A stretch of 14,576 bases of DNA, taken from assembly GCA_002344565.1 (NCBI GenBank), contig DDTZ01000134.1, forward strand, positions 539-15,114. The letters are read 5' to 3'. This document shows, piece by piece, positions 1-7,823 of the stretch. Made by a program: the position numbers and the translations under genes. The notes beneath the pieces were generated by a model. It did no database searches and was not told where the DNA came from. It was given only the letters and a program-made list of their open reading frames with translations. Numbering within the stretch: position 1 is the first letter of the stretch; each line of letters starts with the position of its first letter. Origin of the DNA: Bdellovibrionaceae bacterium UBA2351 (GTDB lineage: Bacteria; Bdellovibrionota; Bdellovibrionia; Bdellovibrionales; Bdellovibrionaceae).

Positions 1-966
1 GTGGTTATCATTACGCTTTAAACCCCTAGGCAACAACGCGATAAATGGAACGATAAAGCGGAAGATCAATAGTAAGAATGAAATCGCCAGCCATCCATTT
101 TGTGAACGCATGATGTAGTATTCCGTTTCTTCCGGGATGTTAGCGTACCAGATCAACATAAATTGAGAGAACGCAATGTACGCCCAAAAAACAGTGAACC
201 CTTTCATGAATTTTACGACATCATGTTGATGCTCAACATTTACGTAACCTTTTACAAATCCCGCACGCTTGATGAAGATAATCATCAAAGCCAGAACCGC
301 AAAAGTAGATTGAAACAAACCCGCAAAGCAGTAGATACCAAAAATCGTAGAATACCACGTTGGCAATAACGACATTAATAAATCCACGCTGAAGAACGAG
401 AACGATAAAGCAAAGAACAATACGAATGCGATCGAAATACCCACGTTTTTAATTGTAAGCTGATGATCACCGGATTGATCTTGGTTTAAAGAGTTTCCAA
501 CGATGAACCACTTGAATGCAAACCAACCCAAGCAGCACACAACAATTCGTGTCGCCATAAACGGAATATTCAAATACGCTGTTTTCGCTTTGATCAAAGC
601 CGACGAATTAATTACGTCTTCATGAGTCCAAGAAAACAAAGTTTTTGAGCCCAATAACAAGATCAAACCACCCACTAGAATAAACGGAATGAACGATGTC
701 ATGGCTTCCGCATAACGACGGATCGACGTCGACCAACCCGCTTTGGCAATGTGTTGAATCGCCGCAAAAAACAATCCGCCCAACCCTAAACACGAGAAGT
801 AAAAGAAAGAAACTAGGTAACTTGTCCATGTTCTTCCTTCATTTAGGAATAGACCTAAACCGAACGTAATAAGTCCGATGCCGATTAAACCAAGGATCAA
901 AACCTTCAATGTGCTTGAAGTATCGAATGGTTTTACTTGTAAATCATGTGATGAATGACTAGCCAT
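1..966 (-). CDS. actF: Alternative complex III membrane subunit ActF (partial, C-terminus off the left edge)
   Basis: Integral membrane subunit of the quinol:cytochrome c oxidoreductase ACIII, with ActC one of its two large membrane subunits. The frame is open from ATG 966 to the window edge, giving 322 residues; the usual protein is longer, so the last hydrophobic segments are missing. Hydrophobic segments are visible at about residues 20-41, 49-70 and 88-106, with several more after that. Family-like stretches are IQHIAKAGWSTSIRRYAEAM after segment 2 and RFIVPFIALLPRGLKRN near the edge. The start is set by AGGGA at 976-972, five bases before ATG. That ribosome site overlaps the actE stop codon, with 8 bases between the genes. 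Identification rests on position after actE plus these stretches; it is a distant relative of ActC/NrfD, but the operon order makes ActF the better name. Confidence 0.9.
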   Translation of the reverse strand, partial: MASHSSHDLQVKPFDTSSTLKVLILGLIGIGLITFGLGLFLNEGRTWTSYLVSFFYFSCLGLGGLFFAAIQHIAKAGWSTSIRRYAEAMTSFIPFILVGGLILLLGSKTLFSWTHEDVINSSALIKAKTAYLNIPFMATRIVVCCLGWFAFKWFIVGNSLNQDQSGDHQLTIKNVGISIAFVLFFALSFSFFSVDLLMSLLPTWYSTIFGIYCFAGLFQSTFAVLALMIIFIKRAGFVKGYVNVEHQHDVVKFMKGFTVFWAYIAFSQFMLIWYANIPEETEYYIMRSQNGWLAISFLLLIFRFIVPFIALLPRGLKRNDNH

Positions 967-974
967 AGATATCC

Positions 975-1544
975 CTACTTCTTATAATTTTTTTGTAAGT
1001 GTCTGATGTAATTAACCAATTGCCAGCGATATTTTTGAGGTACGTGGTTAGCGTACGGACCCATCATCCCCTGACCGCGTGAAATTACATAATATAAATG
1101 AACATCTGACCAACCAATGATTTTATCATTTGTAATCACTGGTGGTTTAAGAGCCATCAGTTCAGAAATTCTACCTTTAGATTCCACGCCACCTTCACCT
1201 TTTGAACCATGACAAAGAGCGCAGTTTGTTTCGTAGTATTTTTCACCGACCCAAAGAACCTCTTTCGACATATCGCCAGCGATTGGATTTTTCATTTCCT
1301 TTTCGGCTACCGCTAAATCATCCATTGGCTCATACACAAAACCAACAGGCACCGTGCCTTTTACAGGTTCACGACCACTGATGTGGTTTGGTGTGTTTGG
1401 ATCGTACTCCTGAGGCTTAATCGCCGGAGACTCCATCATATCTTGGATCAATTCAAAGTTAGGTTTGCTTTTGTCGATATGACAGCCTGTTAGTCCACCT
1501 AAAATAGCAAGGATAGCCGCTGCCTGAAACACAAGTGATTTCAT
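975..1544 (-). CDS. actE: Alternative complex III monoheme cytochrome c lipoprotein ActE
   Basis: Periplasmic c-type cytochrome subunit of ACIII, 189 residues. The N-terminus is a lipoprotein signal: K2, a hydrophobic run, then LTGC with the lipidated cysteine at residue 21. One heme site, CALCH, lies at residues 108-112. GQGMMGPY at 157-164 supplies the probable axial methionine (M160 or M161), as in class I cytochrome c domains. The start ATG shares its A with the actD stop (TAATG). A modest GAGG ribosome site lies inside the end of actD. It presumably takes electrons from the ActA/ActB side to a downstream cytochrome or oxidase. Heme attachment would depend on the ResB/CcsA pair encoded further right in the window. 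Confidence 0.93.
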   Translation of the reverse strand: MKSLVFQAAAILAILGGLTGCHIDKSKPNFELIQDMMESPAIKPQEYDPNTPNHISGREPVKGTVPVGFVYEPMDDLAVAEKEMKNPIAGDMSKEVLWVGEKYYETNCALCHGSKGEGGVESKGRISELMALKPPVITNDKIIGWSDVHLYYVISRGQGMMGPYANHVPQKYRWQLVNYIRHLQKNYKK

Positions 1545-2068
1545 TAGTAAGCCTCAACTTTCTTAACGTATTCCGCGCCTAAGTCTTTATAGAAACTTTC
1601 TAGTTTCTTAGCTTCATAGCCCGTTTCGTTTTCTGGAACAAAGATAGCAAATTTATGAGATGTTAAATCAGGATCGATCGTTGGTGGATCAATTCTTGGA
1701 ATTCCCGCGTGGTAAAACAACGCACCCACTGACGCTAATGCCGCAAACAACACCGTTAATTCGAACATAATCGGAATGAACGCTGGCAACGAAAATGGGG
1801 GTTTACCACCGACATTGATTGGCCAGTCATAAGCCGATGTATACCATGTCAAAGCAAGTGCCGACGTTAAACCAATCGAACCTGCAATAAAGGTTACGTA
1901 TGGAATCGATGAACGTTTGATACCGCATGCTTCTTCCATACCGTGAATTGGGTACGGAGAAATAGCTTCGAATTTTGTCATACCTAAATCACGAGACTTT
2001 CTAGCAGCCTCAAGAATTTGGTGTTCTTCAGTAAAAATAGCGGCAAGGCCTGGCATCAATTTAGCCAT
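1544..2068 (-). CDS. actD: Alternative complex III small membrane subunit ActD (DUF3341)
   Basis: A 174-residue membrane protein of the DUF3341/ActD family, a structural subunit of ACIII without known cofactors. The N-terminal soluble part (1-54) contains the family-like AISPYPIHGMEEACGIKRS. Two transmembrane segments follow at about 55-77 and 96-120, separated by WPINVGGKPPFSLPAFIPI, which is typical of the family. The start ATG overlaps the actC stop by one base (TAATG). A near-perfect AAAGGAGGT ribosome site lies inside the last codons of actC, the strongest of the operon. Such coupling would help keep the subunits in proportion. Confidence 0.93.
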   Translation of the reverse strand: MAKLMPGLAAIFTEEHQILEAARKSRDLGMTKFEAISPYPIHGMEEACGIKRSSIPYVTFIAGSIGLTSALALTWYTSAYDWPINVGGKPPFSLPAFIPIMFELTVLFAALASVGALFYHAGIPRIDPPTIDPDLTSHKFAIFVPENETGYEAKKLESFYKDLGAEYVKKVEAY

Positions 2069-3444
2069 TAGTGACCTCCTTTATGATCATCTCTGCCCAC
2101 AGGAAGCATTGGTTTAATCTCAGCAATCGAAATCGCAGGGAAAACACGTAAGTATAATAAGAACAATGTTAAGAACATACCGAAACTTCCGAACAGCAAG
2201 GCGCCATCCCAGAAACTCCAAGCATAGTTACCCCAGCTCGATGGTAAAAAGTCAGCATGAAGTGACGTGATCGTGATCACGAAACGTTCGAACCACATAC
2301 CGATATTTACGAAGATAGAAACTACGAACATAACAGCGATGTTACGACGTGCCCATTTCGACCAGAAAATTTGAGGGATAATCACGTTACACGTTACCAT
2401 GATCCAATACGACCAAGCGTAATCGCCAGTTGTGCCTGGAAGACCCGCACGACTCATGAATACGTAACGTTCGTATACGTTACCAGAATACCAAGCCACG
2501 AAGAATTCAGACGCATAGGCGTAACCAACCATCAAACCGGTCGTCATGATGATTTTGTTCATCACTTCCATATGATCTAGAGTGATGTAGTCTTTGAATT
2601 GTGGGAAACCGATACGAACCAATGTCATCAATGTCACAACCATTGCGAAACCCGAGAAGATCGCACCCGCAACGAAGTACGGAGGGAAGATCGTTGTATG
2701 CCATCCCGGAAGACTCGCAACCGCGAAGTCGAACGATACGATCGTATGAACCGATAAAACTAGAGGCGTCGATAAACCCGCAAGAATTAAGTACAACATT
2801 TCATAGTGTGACCAGTTACGAGCTGTACCTCTCCAACCTAAAGACAACACACCGTAAACAGTTTTACGGATTTTGTTTTTCGCGCGATCTTTAAGAGTCG
2901 CAAAGTCAGGAACTAAACCGATGTACCAGAAAACCATAGACACCGTCGCATACGTTGATACGGCGAAAACGTCCCATAATAAAGGTGAACGGAAGTTAAC
3001 CCATAATGGACCACGTTGATTTGGGTACGGGAATAACCAGAAATCTAACCAAGGACGACCGGTGTGAAGCAAAGGGAACAAACCTGCTGTCATAACGGCG
3101 AATACCGTCATGGCTTCTGCTGTTCTAGCAACCGACGTTCTCCACTTCTGACGGAACAAAAACAAGATAGCAGAGATCAACGTACCAGCATGGCCGATAC
3201 CGATCCAGAATACGAATGTGATAATCATCGTACCCCATCCATTCGGATGGTTAACGCCTAATAAACCCATACCGTTCGCTACGATCATTCCCAATACGAA
3301 GATGTAGAACAACAACAACGTCTTCGCGCTTAGGAACATCCCTACCCAACCTTTACCAGGAAGAGTTTCAACCGGCTGACAGATATCATCTGTAATATCT
3401 TTTAAAGTTTTATCGCCAAGGATTAATTGATTACGTTTCATCAT
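2068..3444 (-). CDS. actC: Alternative complex III quinol-binding membrane subunit ActC (NrfD/PsrC family)
   Basis: A polytopic membrane protein of 458 residues, the usual ActC length, of the NrfD/PsrC family. It has about ten hydrophobic segments, the first at about residues 42-62. In this family the membrane subunit binds the quinol and passes electrons to the ActB iron-sulfur clusters. Conserved-looking stretches include FWIGIGHAGTLISAILFLFRQKWRTSVARTAEAM (given here only as a landmark near residues 80-113), LLHTGRPW and GWHTTIFPPYFVAGAIFSG. The start overlaps the actB stop (TAATG). A second ATG follows at once (ATGATG), so the N-terminus could be Met-Met or one residue shorter. The gene ends in codons for Gly-Gly-His that also form the actD ribosome site. 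Confidence 0.95.
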   Translation of the reverse strand: MMKRNQLILGDKTLKDITDDICQPVETLPGKGWVGMFLSAKTLLLFYIFVLGMIVANGMGLLGVNHPNGWGTMIITFVFWIGIGHAGTLISAILFLFRQKWRTSVARTAEAMTVFAVMTAGLFPLLHTGRPWLDFWLFPYPNQRGPLWVNFRSPLLWDVFAVSTYATVSMVFWYIGLVPDFATLKDRAKNKIRKTVYGVLSLGWRGTARNWSHYEMLYLILAGLSTPLVLSVHTIVSFDFAVASLPGWHTTIFPPYFVAGAIFSGFAMVVTLMTLVRIGFPQFKDYITLDHMEVMNKIIMTTGLMVGYAYASEFFVAWYSGNVYERYVFMSRAGLPGTTGDYAWSYWIMVTCNVIIPQIFWSKWARRNIAVMFVVSIFVNIGMWFERFVITITSLHADFLPSSWGNYAWSFWDGALLFGSFGMFLTLFLLYLRVFPAISIAEIKPMLPVGRDDHKGGH

Positions 3445-6400
3445 TAGTGACCACCTTCGTGAGCGCCTGACGCAGCAATTTGGTCTTTACCGTTATTTCT
3501 AATTTTAGCTTGGTATCTAACTGAAGGAGCCGCATGCCATTCTTCAAGAAGTGCATATGATCTTTCGTTTTTGAACATTTTAGAAACTTGAGAGTTTGGA
3601 TCATTCATATCACCGAACACGATACCATCCGTTGGGCACGCTGTTTGGCAGGCTGTTTTGATCTCACCGTCTTTTAGTGGACGGTTTTCAAGTTTAGCTT
3701 TGTTTTTACCATCTTTGATTCTTTGAACGCAGAATGTACACTTTTCCATAACCCCGCGCACACGAACACCCACATCTGGATTCAATGCCATGTTCGCAGG
3801 AGCCGCAATTTTCTTGGCGTAGTTGAACCAGTTGAAACGACGTACTTTGTATGGACAGTTGTTCGAACAGTAACGAGTTCCAACACAGCGGTTGTAAACC
3901 ATTTCGTTTAGACCTTCTGACGAGTGAACCGTCGCAAGAACTGGACATACTGTTTCACAAGGAGCGTTGTCGCAATGTTGACACATAACCGGTTGGAATA
4001 CCGCGTGAGCGTCCTCTGGATTACCTGTGTAGTAACGATCGATACGTAACCACTGCATTTCACGACCTTGCATTACGTATTTCTTACCAACAACTGGAAT
4101 ATTGTTTTCAGACTGACAGGCTACCACACACGCTGAACACCCTGTGCACGAGTTCAAGTCAATCGCCATACCCCATTTGTGGCCGTTGTACTGGTGACCC
4201 GACCAAACGGACCAAATAGGATGTTTGTGAATGATGTGGTCTTTTTTAGTTTGGTATTCTTTTAACGTAGCTTCAACAACGATTTGACGACCTTCCATTG
4301 AATGGTGCGTTTGTGTTTGAGCCAATTCATATTTTTTACCAGTCGCTTTTACGTCCACTTTAGAGCCCGCAAACACGATCTGACCATTAGCCGCTAGCTG
4401 CGCCAATTCATAAACGTTTTTACCGATACCGTTACCAACTGAACCTACGTGTGTACGTCCGTAACCGATGGCAATGGCGATAACGTCATCTTGTAAACCG
4501 GGCTGAATCAACACTGGTAATTCCATTTTGTCTTTACCAACTGTGATTTCAATTACGCTGTTTTGTTTTACATTTAGTTTCTTAGCAGCGGCCATTGAAA
4601 TCGATGCATAGTTATCCCAAACCGCGCGCGTGATAGGATCTGGAAGTTCATGAATCCAGCCGATGTTAGCTTGCGAACCAGCACCATCACCCAACTGACT
4701 TGTTGGATATAGAACTAATTCCCAACCATCAGATACCGCTGGTTTTTTCAAATCAGTTACGCTGGACACAGAGAAACTACGCGCGCTGTCTGAATCAGCT
4801 ACTTCACCAACAGAACCTGATTGTAGAAGTTCCTGCCAGCTCTTTTCAAAATTTCCACCTTTGCCTACTTTAGGGAAAATATCTGTTTTCCAGAAATTTC
4901 TTAAGTAGTCATAGTACGATTCAAATTCTTGAATACGTTTTGGACCCACTTTAGCTTGGAAACACCAATTCATAAGTGTGATCTGCATGCTTTGAGTATC
5001 ATACATTGGCTTGATCGCTGGCTGTTGGATAGAGTAAACGCCAGAAACCATTTCCGCATCACCCCAGTTTTCCATCGAGTGATTTTCAGGAAGTACATAG
5101 TTTGCCCACATAGCCGTTTCGTTCATACGATCGCCGATGTACACAACCGTCTCTACGTTTTTCAAATGATCTTTAAATTCAGATTTAGCTGGCAGAGCAA
5201 ACGCTGGATTGATTCCATGAATAATAAGAGTTTTAACTTTCTTATCTTTCATCGCCGTGATCAATGCCGCCATTTCAGAGTGTGAACCACTTGAAGTGAT
5301 CGAACGACGGTGTTGTACCGTTTTACCATCATTGCCAAGCGCCGAATTCAACAAGTTCACAACAGCCTGAAGAGCCGCTGATGTTTCCGTTTGAGTTTTC
5401 AAACCACCCGCAACGATCAATGATTCACCTTGAGCGGCCCAAAGATCCTTAACGATCTCTTTTAATAGCGCAGGCTCTATATGTAAGCCTTCTGCCGCAT
5501 TACCAAATGAGTTCAACCAGTTTTTAATTTCACCGTTACCTGCGTACGATGACTTACCTTGCTTAACGATTAATTCTTGAGCGATTGCTACAGCCACTTT
5601 CAACTGTTGAGATGGCTTGATACGAACACGGATATCCGCATTAGCACCAGTCAATGAGTAGTTAGAATCAAACGCCACCATACGTGACATATTGGCAAAG
5701 TCTTTACGAGTTTTAGAGAACTGACGAGTAAATACTGTTGGAGCGATCCATGTTCCTAAGAAATCGGCGTCAATAGATACCGTCATTTTAGATTTATCAA
5801 AACGATAGAATGGAAGAACATCTGTACCGTAAGATGCTTTTTGGCCCTTACGAACGTCTTCATTAGCTAACACTTCCCAAGCCACATGAGTCGCTTTGAA
5901 ACCTTCAGAAAAGTCTTTCACTACCGCTTGAGTAGACGGCGACACAATATTTCCTGTCAGGATATATACGCCACCTTTTTTCAACGCTTCAACGATCGCT
6001 GTATCTGCGTTTTCCCAAGATACAGAAATAGTGTCTTTGTTTGTGCGTTTTTCATTGAATAAGTTTTTCTTAGGAGCTGTTAAACGATCTAAGTCATATA
6101 ATGATAATACGTGAGCTTGAGCACGGATGCTCGTTCCACCTTGAGTTAGAGGCTCAGTTTCTAAGCTTTCCAACTTTATTGGGCGGCCTTCGCGTGTCTT
6201 AATCAAAACACCTAGGCCTTCTTGACCGTCAAAGAATGTTGACGTGTAGAAGTTAGGAACACCGAATGTTACCTCTTCCGGTTGTTTATTATAAGGAACG
6301 ATTTTTTGAACTGGGCGGCGGATGCAGCTCGCAGTTGAAAGCGCCATCGAAGCACCCATTAATTTTAAGAACTCACGACGAGCCCATGGGTTACTTGCTT

Positions 6401-6599
6401 CGTCTTCACGAAGAGGTGAAGACATGAATTCTGTTTCCACAGTTTTTTGGAATTCAGGGTCTTGCATGTATTGGTCGATGCTCAACCAATGGTTTGCTTG
6501 GTTTTTTTCAATCTTTGGACGAGCGGCTTTTTTAGCCGCCAGTTCCGCTTCATCATGTTGGTGATCGTGTTCGTTATGATCGTGGTGAATTTCAGACAT
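3444..6599 (-). CDS. actB: Alternative complex III iron-sulfur subunit ActB (fused molybdopterin-like and ferredoxin domains)
   Basis: The large periplasmic subunit of ACIII, 1051 residues. A His/Asp-rich start (residues 4-17) precedes HWLSIDQYMQDPEF and then a Tat-type signal, ARREFLKL (73-80), running into LSTASC with C92 as possible lipidation site. The long middle resembles molybdopterin oxidoreductases; in characterised ActB this domain carries no molybdenum cofactor. The C-terminal ferredoxin-type part has four cysteine groups: CTGCSACVVAC from C818, CQHCDNAPCETVC from C873, CVGTRYCSNNC from C905, and CTFC from C954 with a late CQTAC. In the third group Thr908 sits where a cysteine is usual, which fits one [3Fe-4S] beside three [4Fe-4S] clusters, as known for ActB. 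It starts 13 bases after the actA stop with a TGAGGT ribosome site and ends in Gly-Gly-His codons that form the actC ribosome site. Confidence 0.96.
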   Translation of the reverse strand: MSEIHHDHNEHDHQHDEAELAAKKAARPKIEKNQANHWLSIDQYMQDPEFQKTVETEFMSSPLREDEASNPWARREFLKLMGASMALSTASCIRRPVQKIVPYNKQPEEVTFGVPNFYTSTFFDGQEGLGVLIKTREGRPIKLESLETEPLTQGGTSIRAQAHVLSLYDLDRLTAPKKNLFNEKRTNKDTISVSWENADTAIVEALKKGGVYILTGNIVSPSTQAVVKDFSEGFKATHVAWEVLANEDVRKGQKASYGTDVLPFYRFDKSKMTVSIDADFLGTWIAPTVFTRQFSKTRKDFANMSRMVAFDSNYSLTGANADIRVRIKPSQQLKVAVAIAQELIVKQGKSSYAGNGEIKNWLNSFGNAAEGLHIEPALLKEIVKDLWAAQGESLIVAGGLKTQTETSAALQAVVNLLNSALGNDGKTVQHRRSITSSGSHSEMAALITAMKDKKVKTLIIHGINPAFALPAKSEFKDHLKNVETVVYIGDRMNETAMWANYVLPENHSMENWGDAEMVSGVYSIQQPAIKPMYDTQSMQITLMNWCFQAKVGPKRIQEFESYYDYLRNFWKTDIFPKVGKGGNFEKSWQELLQSGSVGEVADSDSARSFSVSSVTDLKKPAVSDGWELVLYPTSQLGDGAGSQANIGWIHELPDPITRAVWDNYASISMAAAKKLNVKQNSVIEITVGKDKMELPVLIQPGLQDDVIAIAIGYGRTHVGSVGNGIGKNVYELAQLAANGQIVFAGSKVDVKATGKKYELAQTQTHHSMEGRQIVVEATLKEYQTKKDHIIHKHPIWSVWSGHQYNGHKWGMAIDLNSCTGCSACVVACQSENNIPVVGKKYVMQGREMQWLRIDRYYTGNPEDAHAVFQPVMCQHCDNAPCETVCPVLATVHSSEGLNEMVYNRCVGTRYCSNNCPYKVRRFNWFNYAKKIAAPANMALNPDVGVRVRGVMEKCTFCVQRIKDGKNKAKLENRPLKDGEIKTACQTACPTDGIVFGDMNDPNSQVSKMFKNERSYALLEEWHAAPSVRYQAKIRNNGKDQIAASGAHEGGH

Positions 6600-6612
6600 C
6601 GGTTACCTCAGA

Positions 6613-7176
6613 TTAATGGTGACACGTAGTGCAGTTAAGAGGAGCTTTGTTTTCTTCTTGTCTATGGCAGTTAATACACCAGCCCATCGACAAATCAGCA
6701 TGCTGAGAAACAACTTCCATTTTTTCAATCTCGCCGTGACATGTTTGGCAGTTTACGCCCTTAGTAACGTGAGCCGAGTGATTGAATTGAACATGATCCG
6801 GCAGCATGTGAACGCGTTTCCATTCGATAGAATTCCCCGCATCAAAAGCTTCACGCATTTTTTGAATGTGAGGCGAATCTGTCTTAACTTGCATATGACA
6901 GTTCATGCAGGTTTGAAGCGTTGGGATGTTTGAGTGTTTTGAACGCTCAACTTGGTTATGGCAATATTGACATTGCATACCCAATTTACCCACGTGAAGT
7001 TCGTGAGAATACGGAATTGGCTGTTCAGGCGCATGGCCCTTGTTGTAACCCCATCCCGGTTGAAACTTACATCCGATCATCAGCGACGCTAGGCCCACTA
7101 GGGTACCCAAAAAGCAAAAAGAAACAGCCGATTTCAGCGCTCTTTTTACTTCTAACTTTTTGAAATTAATAGACAT
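6613..7176 (-). CDS. actA: Alternative complex III pentaheme cytochrome c subunit ActA
   Basis: First gene of the operon, 187 residues, a membrane-anchored periplasmic multiheme cytochrome. Five CxxCH sites are visible: CQYCH 69-73, CMNCH 90-94, CQTCH 143-147, CINCH 167-171 and CTTCH 182-186, the last ending one residue before the C-terminus. The N-terminus has a basic stretch and one hydrophobic segment (about 17-35) ending in MIGC. This is most likely an uncleaved anchor; C36 is a poor but possible lipobox. Family members carry electrons from the ActB clusters towards the electron acceptor. The start ATG is preceded by TTAGGATC (AGGA ribosome site at suitable distance). Its promoter must lie in the non-coding gap upstream. 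Confidence 0.95.
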   Translation of the reverse strand: MSINFKKLEVKRALKSAVSFCFLGTLVGLASLMIGCKFQPGWGYNKGHAPEQPIPYSHELHVGKLGMQCQYCHNQVERSKHSNIPTLQTCMNCHMQVKTDSPHIQKMREAFDAGNSIEWKRVHMLPDHVQFNHSAHVTKGVNCQTCHGEIEKMEVVSQHADLSMGWCINCHRQEENKAPLNCTTCHH

Positions 7177-7231
7177 GAGTGATCCTAAATATTTTTTAGT
7201 TTAATAATAAAAAAAATTTGTTAATGCTCTA

Positions 7232-7260
7232 TTTAAAATACCAAATCTGCGATTTTGCAA
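7232..7260 (-). promoter_or_regulatory. Candidate promoter of the act operon
   Basis: Reading the minus strand, TTGCAA (7260-7255) and TTTAAA (7237-7232) are separated by 17 bases and lie about 55 bases before the actA start. Each hexamer matches 4 of 6 positions of the sigma-70 consensus. The surrounding DNA is very AT-rich, so chance matches are likely and other placements are possible. Confidence 0.3.
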
Positions 7261-7336
7261 GATTCTTTTTGAAAACCAATTGAAATTTTTATTTTTCACT
7301 AACCCCTTAGTTTTTACTGCTAGAAAAATAAGCACC

Positions 7337-7390
7337 TCAAAAAATCAAAAGTATGCCTAGCACATTTGCAACTCGATTCAAAAAATCAAA
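7337..7390. repeat. Two perfect 13-base direct repeats 41 bases apart
   Basis: TCAAAAAATCAAA occurs at 7337-7349 and again, unchanged, at 7378-7390. The 41-base offset is close to four helical turns, so the two A6 tracts fall on the same face of the DNA. They lie upstream of the candidate act promoter and could be a paired protein-binding site or a curved segment. The DNA is A-rich, so coincidence cannot be excluded; only the repeat itself is certain. Confidence 0.45.
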
Positions 7391-7616
7391 TAAGCAAATA
7401 CTCAAGATCCATCACAACTAAACTTTCCAGCCGCGTAAACCCAAGAAACCAAAACTTTCAAAAAGCACAAATCTAACCAAACAAAAATGCCCCCAAAAAT
7501 CCCACCTCGAAAATCCGGAATGAAAATCAGTCTCACTAAGAATGAGTTTCCACTCCGAACCACCAACGAAGAATCACGAACACTATCCCCCTAGCGTTAT
7601 AGTTTTTTCATTTTTA

Positions 7617-7654
7617 GGATTTGGTTTGGGTTCCAGCCGAACCAAGACGAATCC
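7617..7654. other. Imperfect hairpin in the non-coding gap
   Basis: Outer arms GGATT (7617-7621) and AATCC (7650-7654) enclose an inner stem in which TTGGGTTC pairs with GAACCAA around the loop CAGCC, with one bulged G. No T-run follows it on either strand, so it is not an obvious intrinsic terminator. It could be an RNA structure far upstream in a leader or an operator-like site. Confidence 0.4.
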
Positions 7655-7686
7655 ATTACTTAGACTCTGTTGTCTTTCTGATTGTT

Positions 7687-7715
7687 TTTACAGGGTTTTT
7701 AGGAATTGAAATTAT
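7687..7715 (+). promoter_or_regulatory. Candidate promoter of the first cysteine-repeat gene
   Basis: TTTACA (7687-7692) and AATTAT (7710-7715) are 17 bases apart, matching 5 and 4 of 6 positions of the sigma-70 consensus. If used, transcription would begin near 7722 and give a leader of about 100 bases that includes the hairpin at 7776-7799. Other weak pairs exist in this region, so this is tentative. Confidence 0.25.
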
Positions 7716-7775
7716 GCCCGTAAAAAAGAAATACAGTTGGGTTTAAGCACCTTTGCATGATATTCCTGCGCGGGT

Positions 7776-7799
7776 AAATGACTCGGGGTGAGCTCATTT
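7776..7799 (+). promoter_or_regulatory. Leader hairpin just upstream of the ribosome site
   Basis: AAATGACTC (7776-7784) pairs with GAG-C-TCATTT (7790-7799) with one bulged C, leaving the loop GGGGT. It ends 15 bases before the GGGGGA ribosome site (7815-7820) of the gene starting at 7824. The G-rich loop resembles that ribosome site. The stem is followed by TTT-AAC, so it could also act as a weak attenuator. Its position suggests translational or transcriptional control; no known riboswitch class is recognised. Confidence 0.4.
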
Positions 7800-7823
7800 T
7801 AACAAATCTAATTCGGGGGAATT

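Larger units (their letters stand above)
7177..7823. other. 647-base non-coding gap between divergent actA and the first cysteine-repeat gene
   Basis: No convincing reading frame on either strand. It must hold the promoters of two divergent units. The part from about 7320 to 7600 is strikingly G-poor on the plus strand: in 7381-7500 there are 8 G against 33 C. Visible elements are a 13-base direct repeat (7337 and 7378), an imperfect hairpin (7617-7654) and a leader hairpin just before the next gene (7776-7799). The gap is far longer than any other in the window; most neighbours are separated by 0-76 bases. Confidence 0.85.

Noticed and set aside
163..369. Plus-strand frame opposite actF
   Set aside because: The minus strand here encodes ActF without interruption from 966 to the edge.
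4929..5285. 118-residue plus-strand frame opposite actB
   Set aside because: It lies wholly antisense to a well-supported subunit, has no ribosome site or recognisable domain, and looks like a chance frame.
2068..6599. Reading actB-actC as a polysulfide/thiosulfate reductase or other Mo-enzyme operon
   Set aside because: The pentaheme ActA, DUF3341 ActD, monoheme ActE and ActF in order, and the Thr in the third cluster group, identify alternative complex III.
7739..7760. Possible sigma-54 promoter (GCACCTTTGCA)
   Set aside because: The GC of the -12 element is present, but no GG lies at the required distance; the nearest GG is several bases too far upstream.
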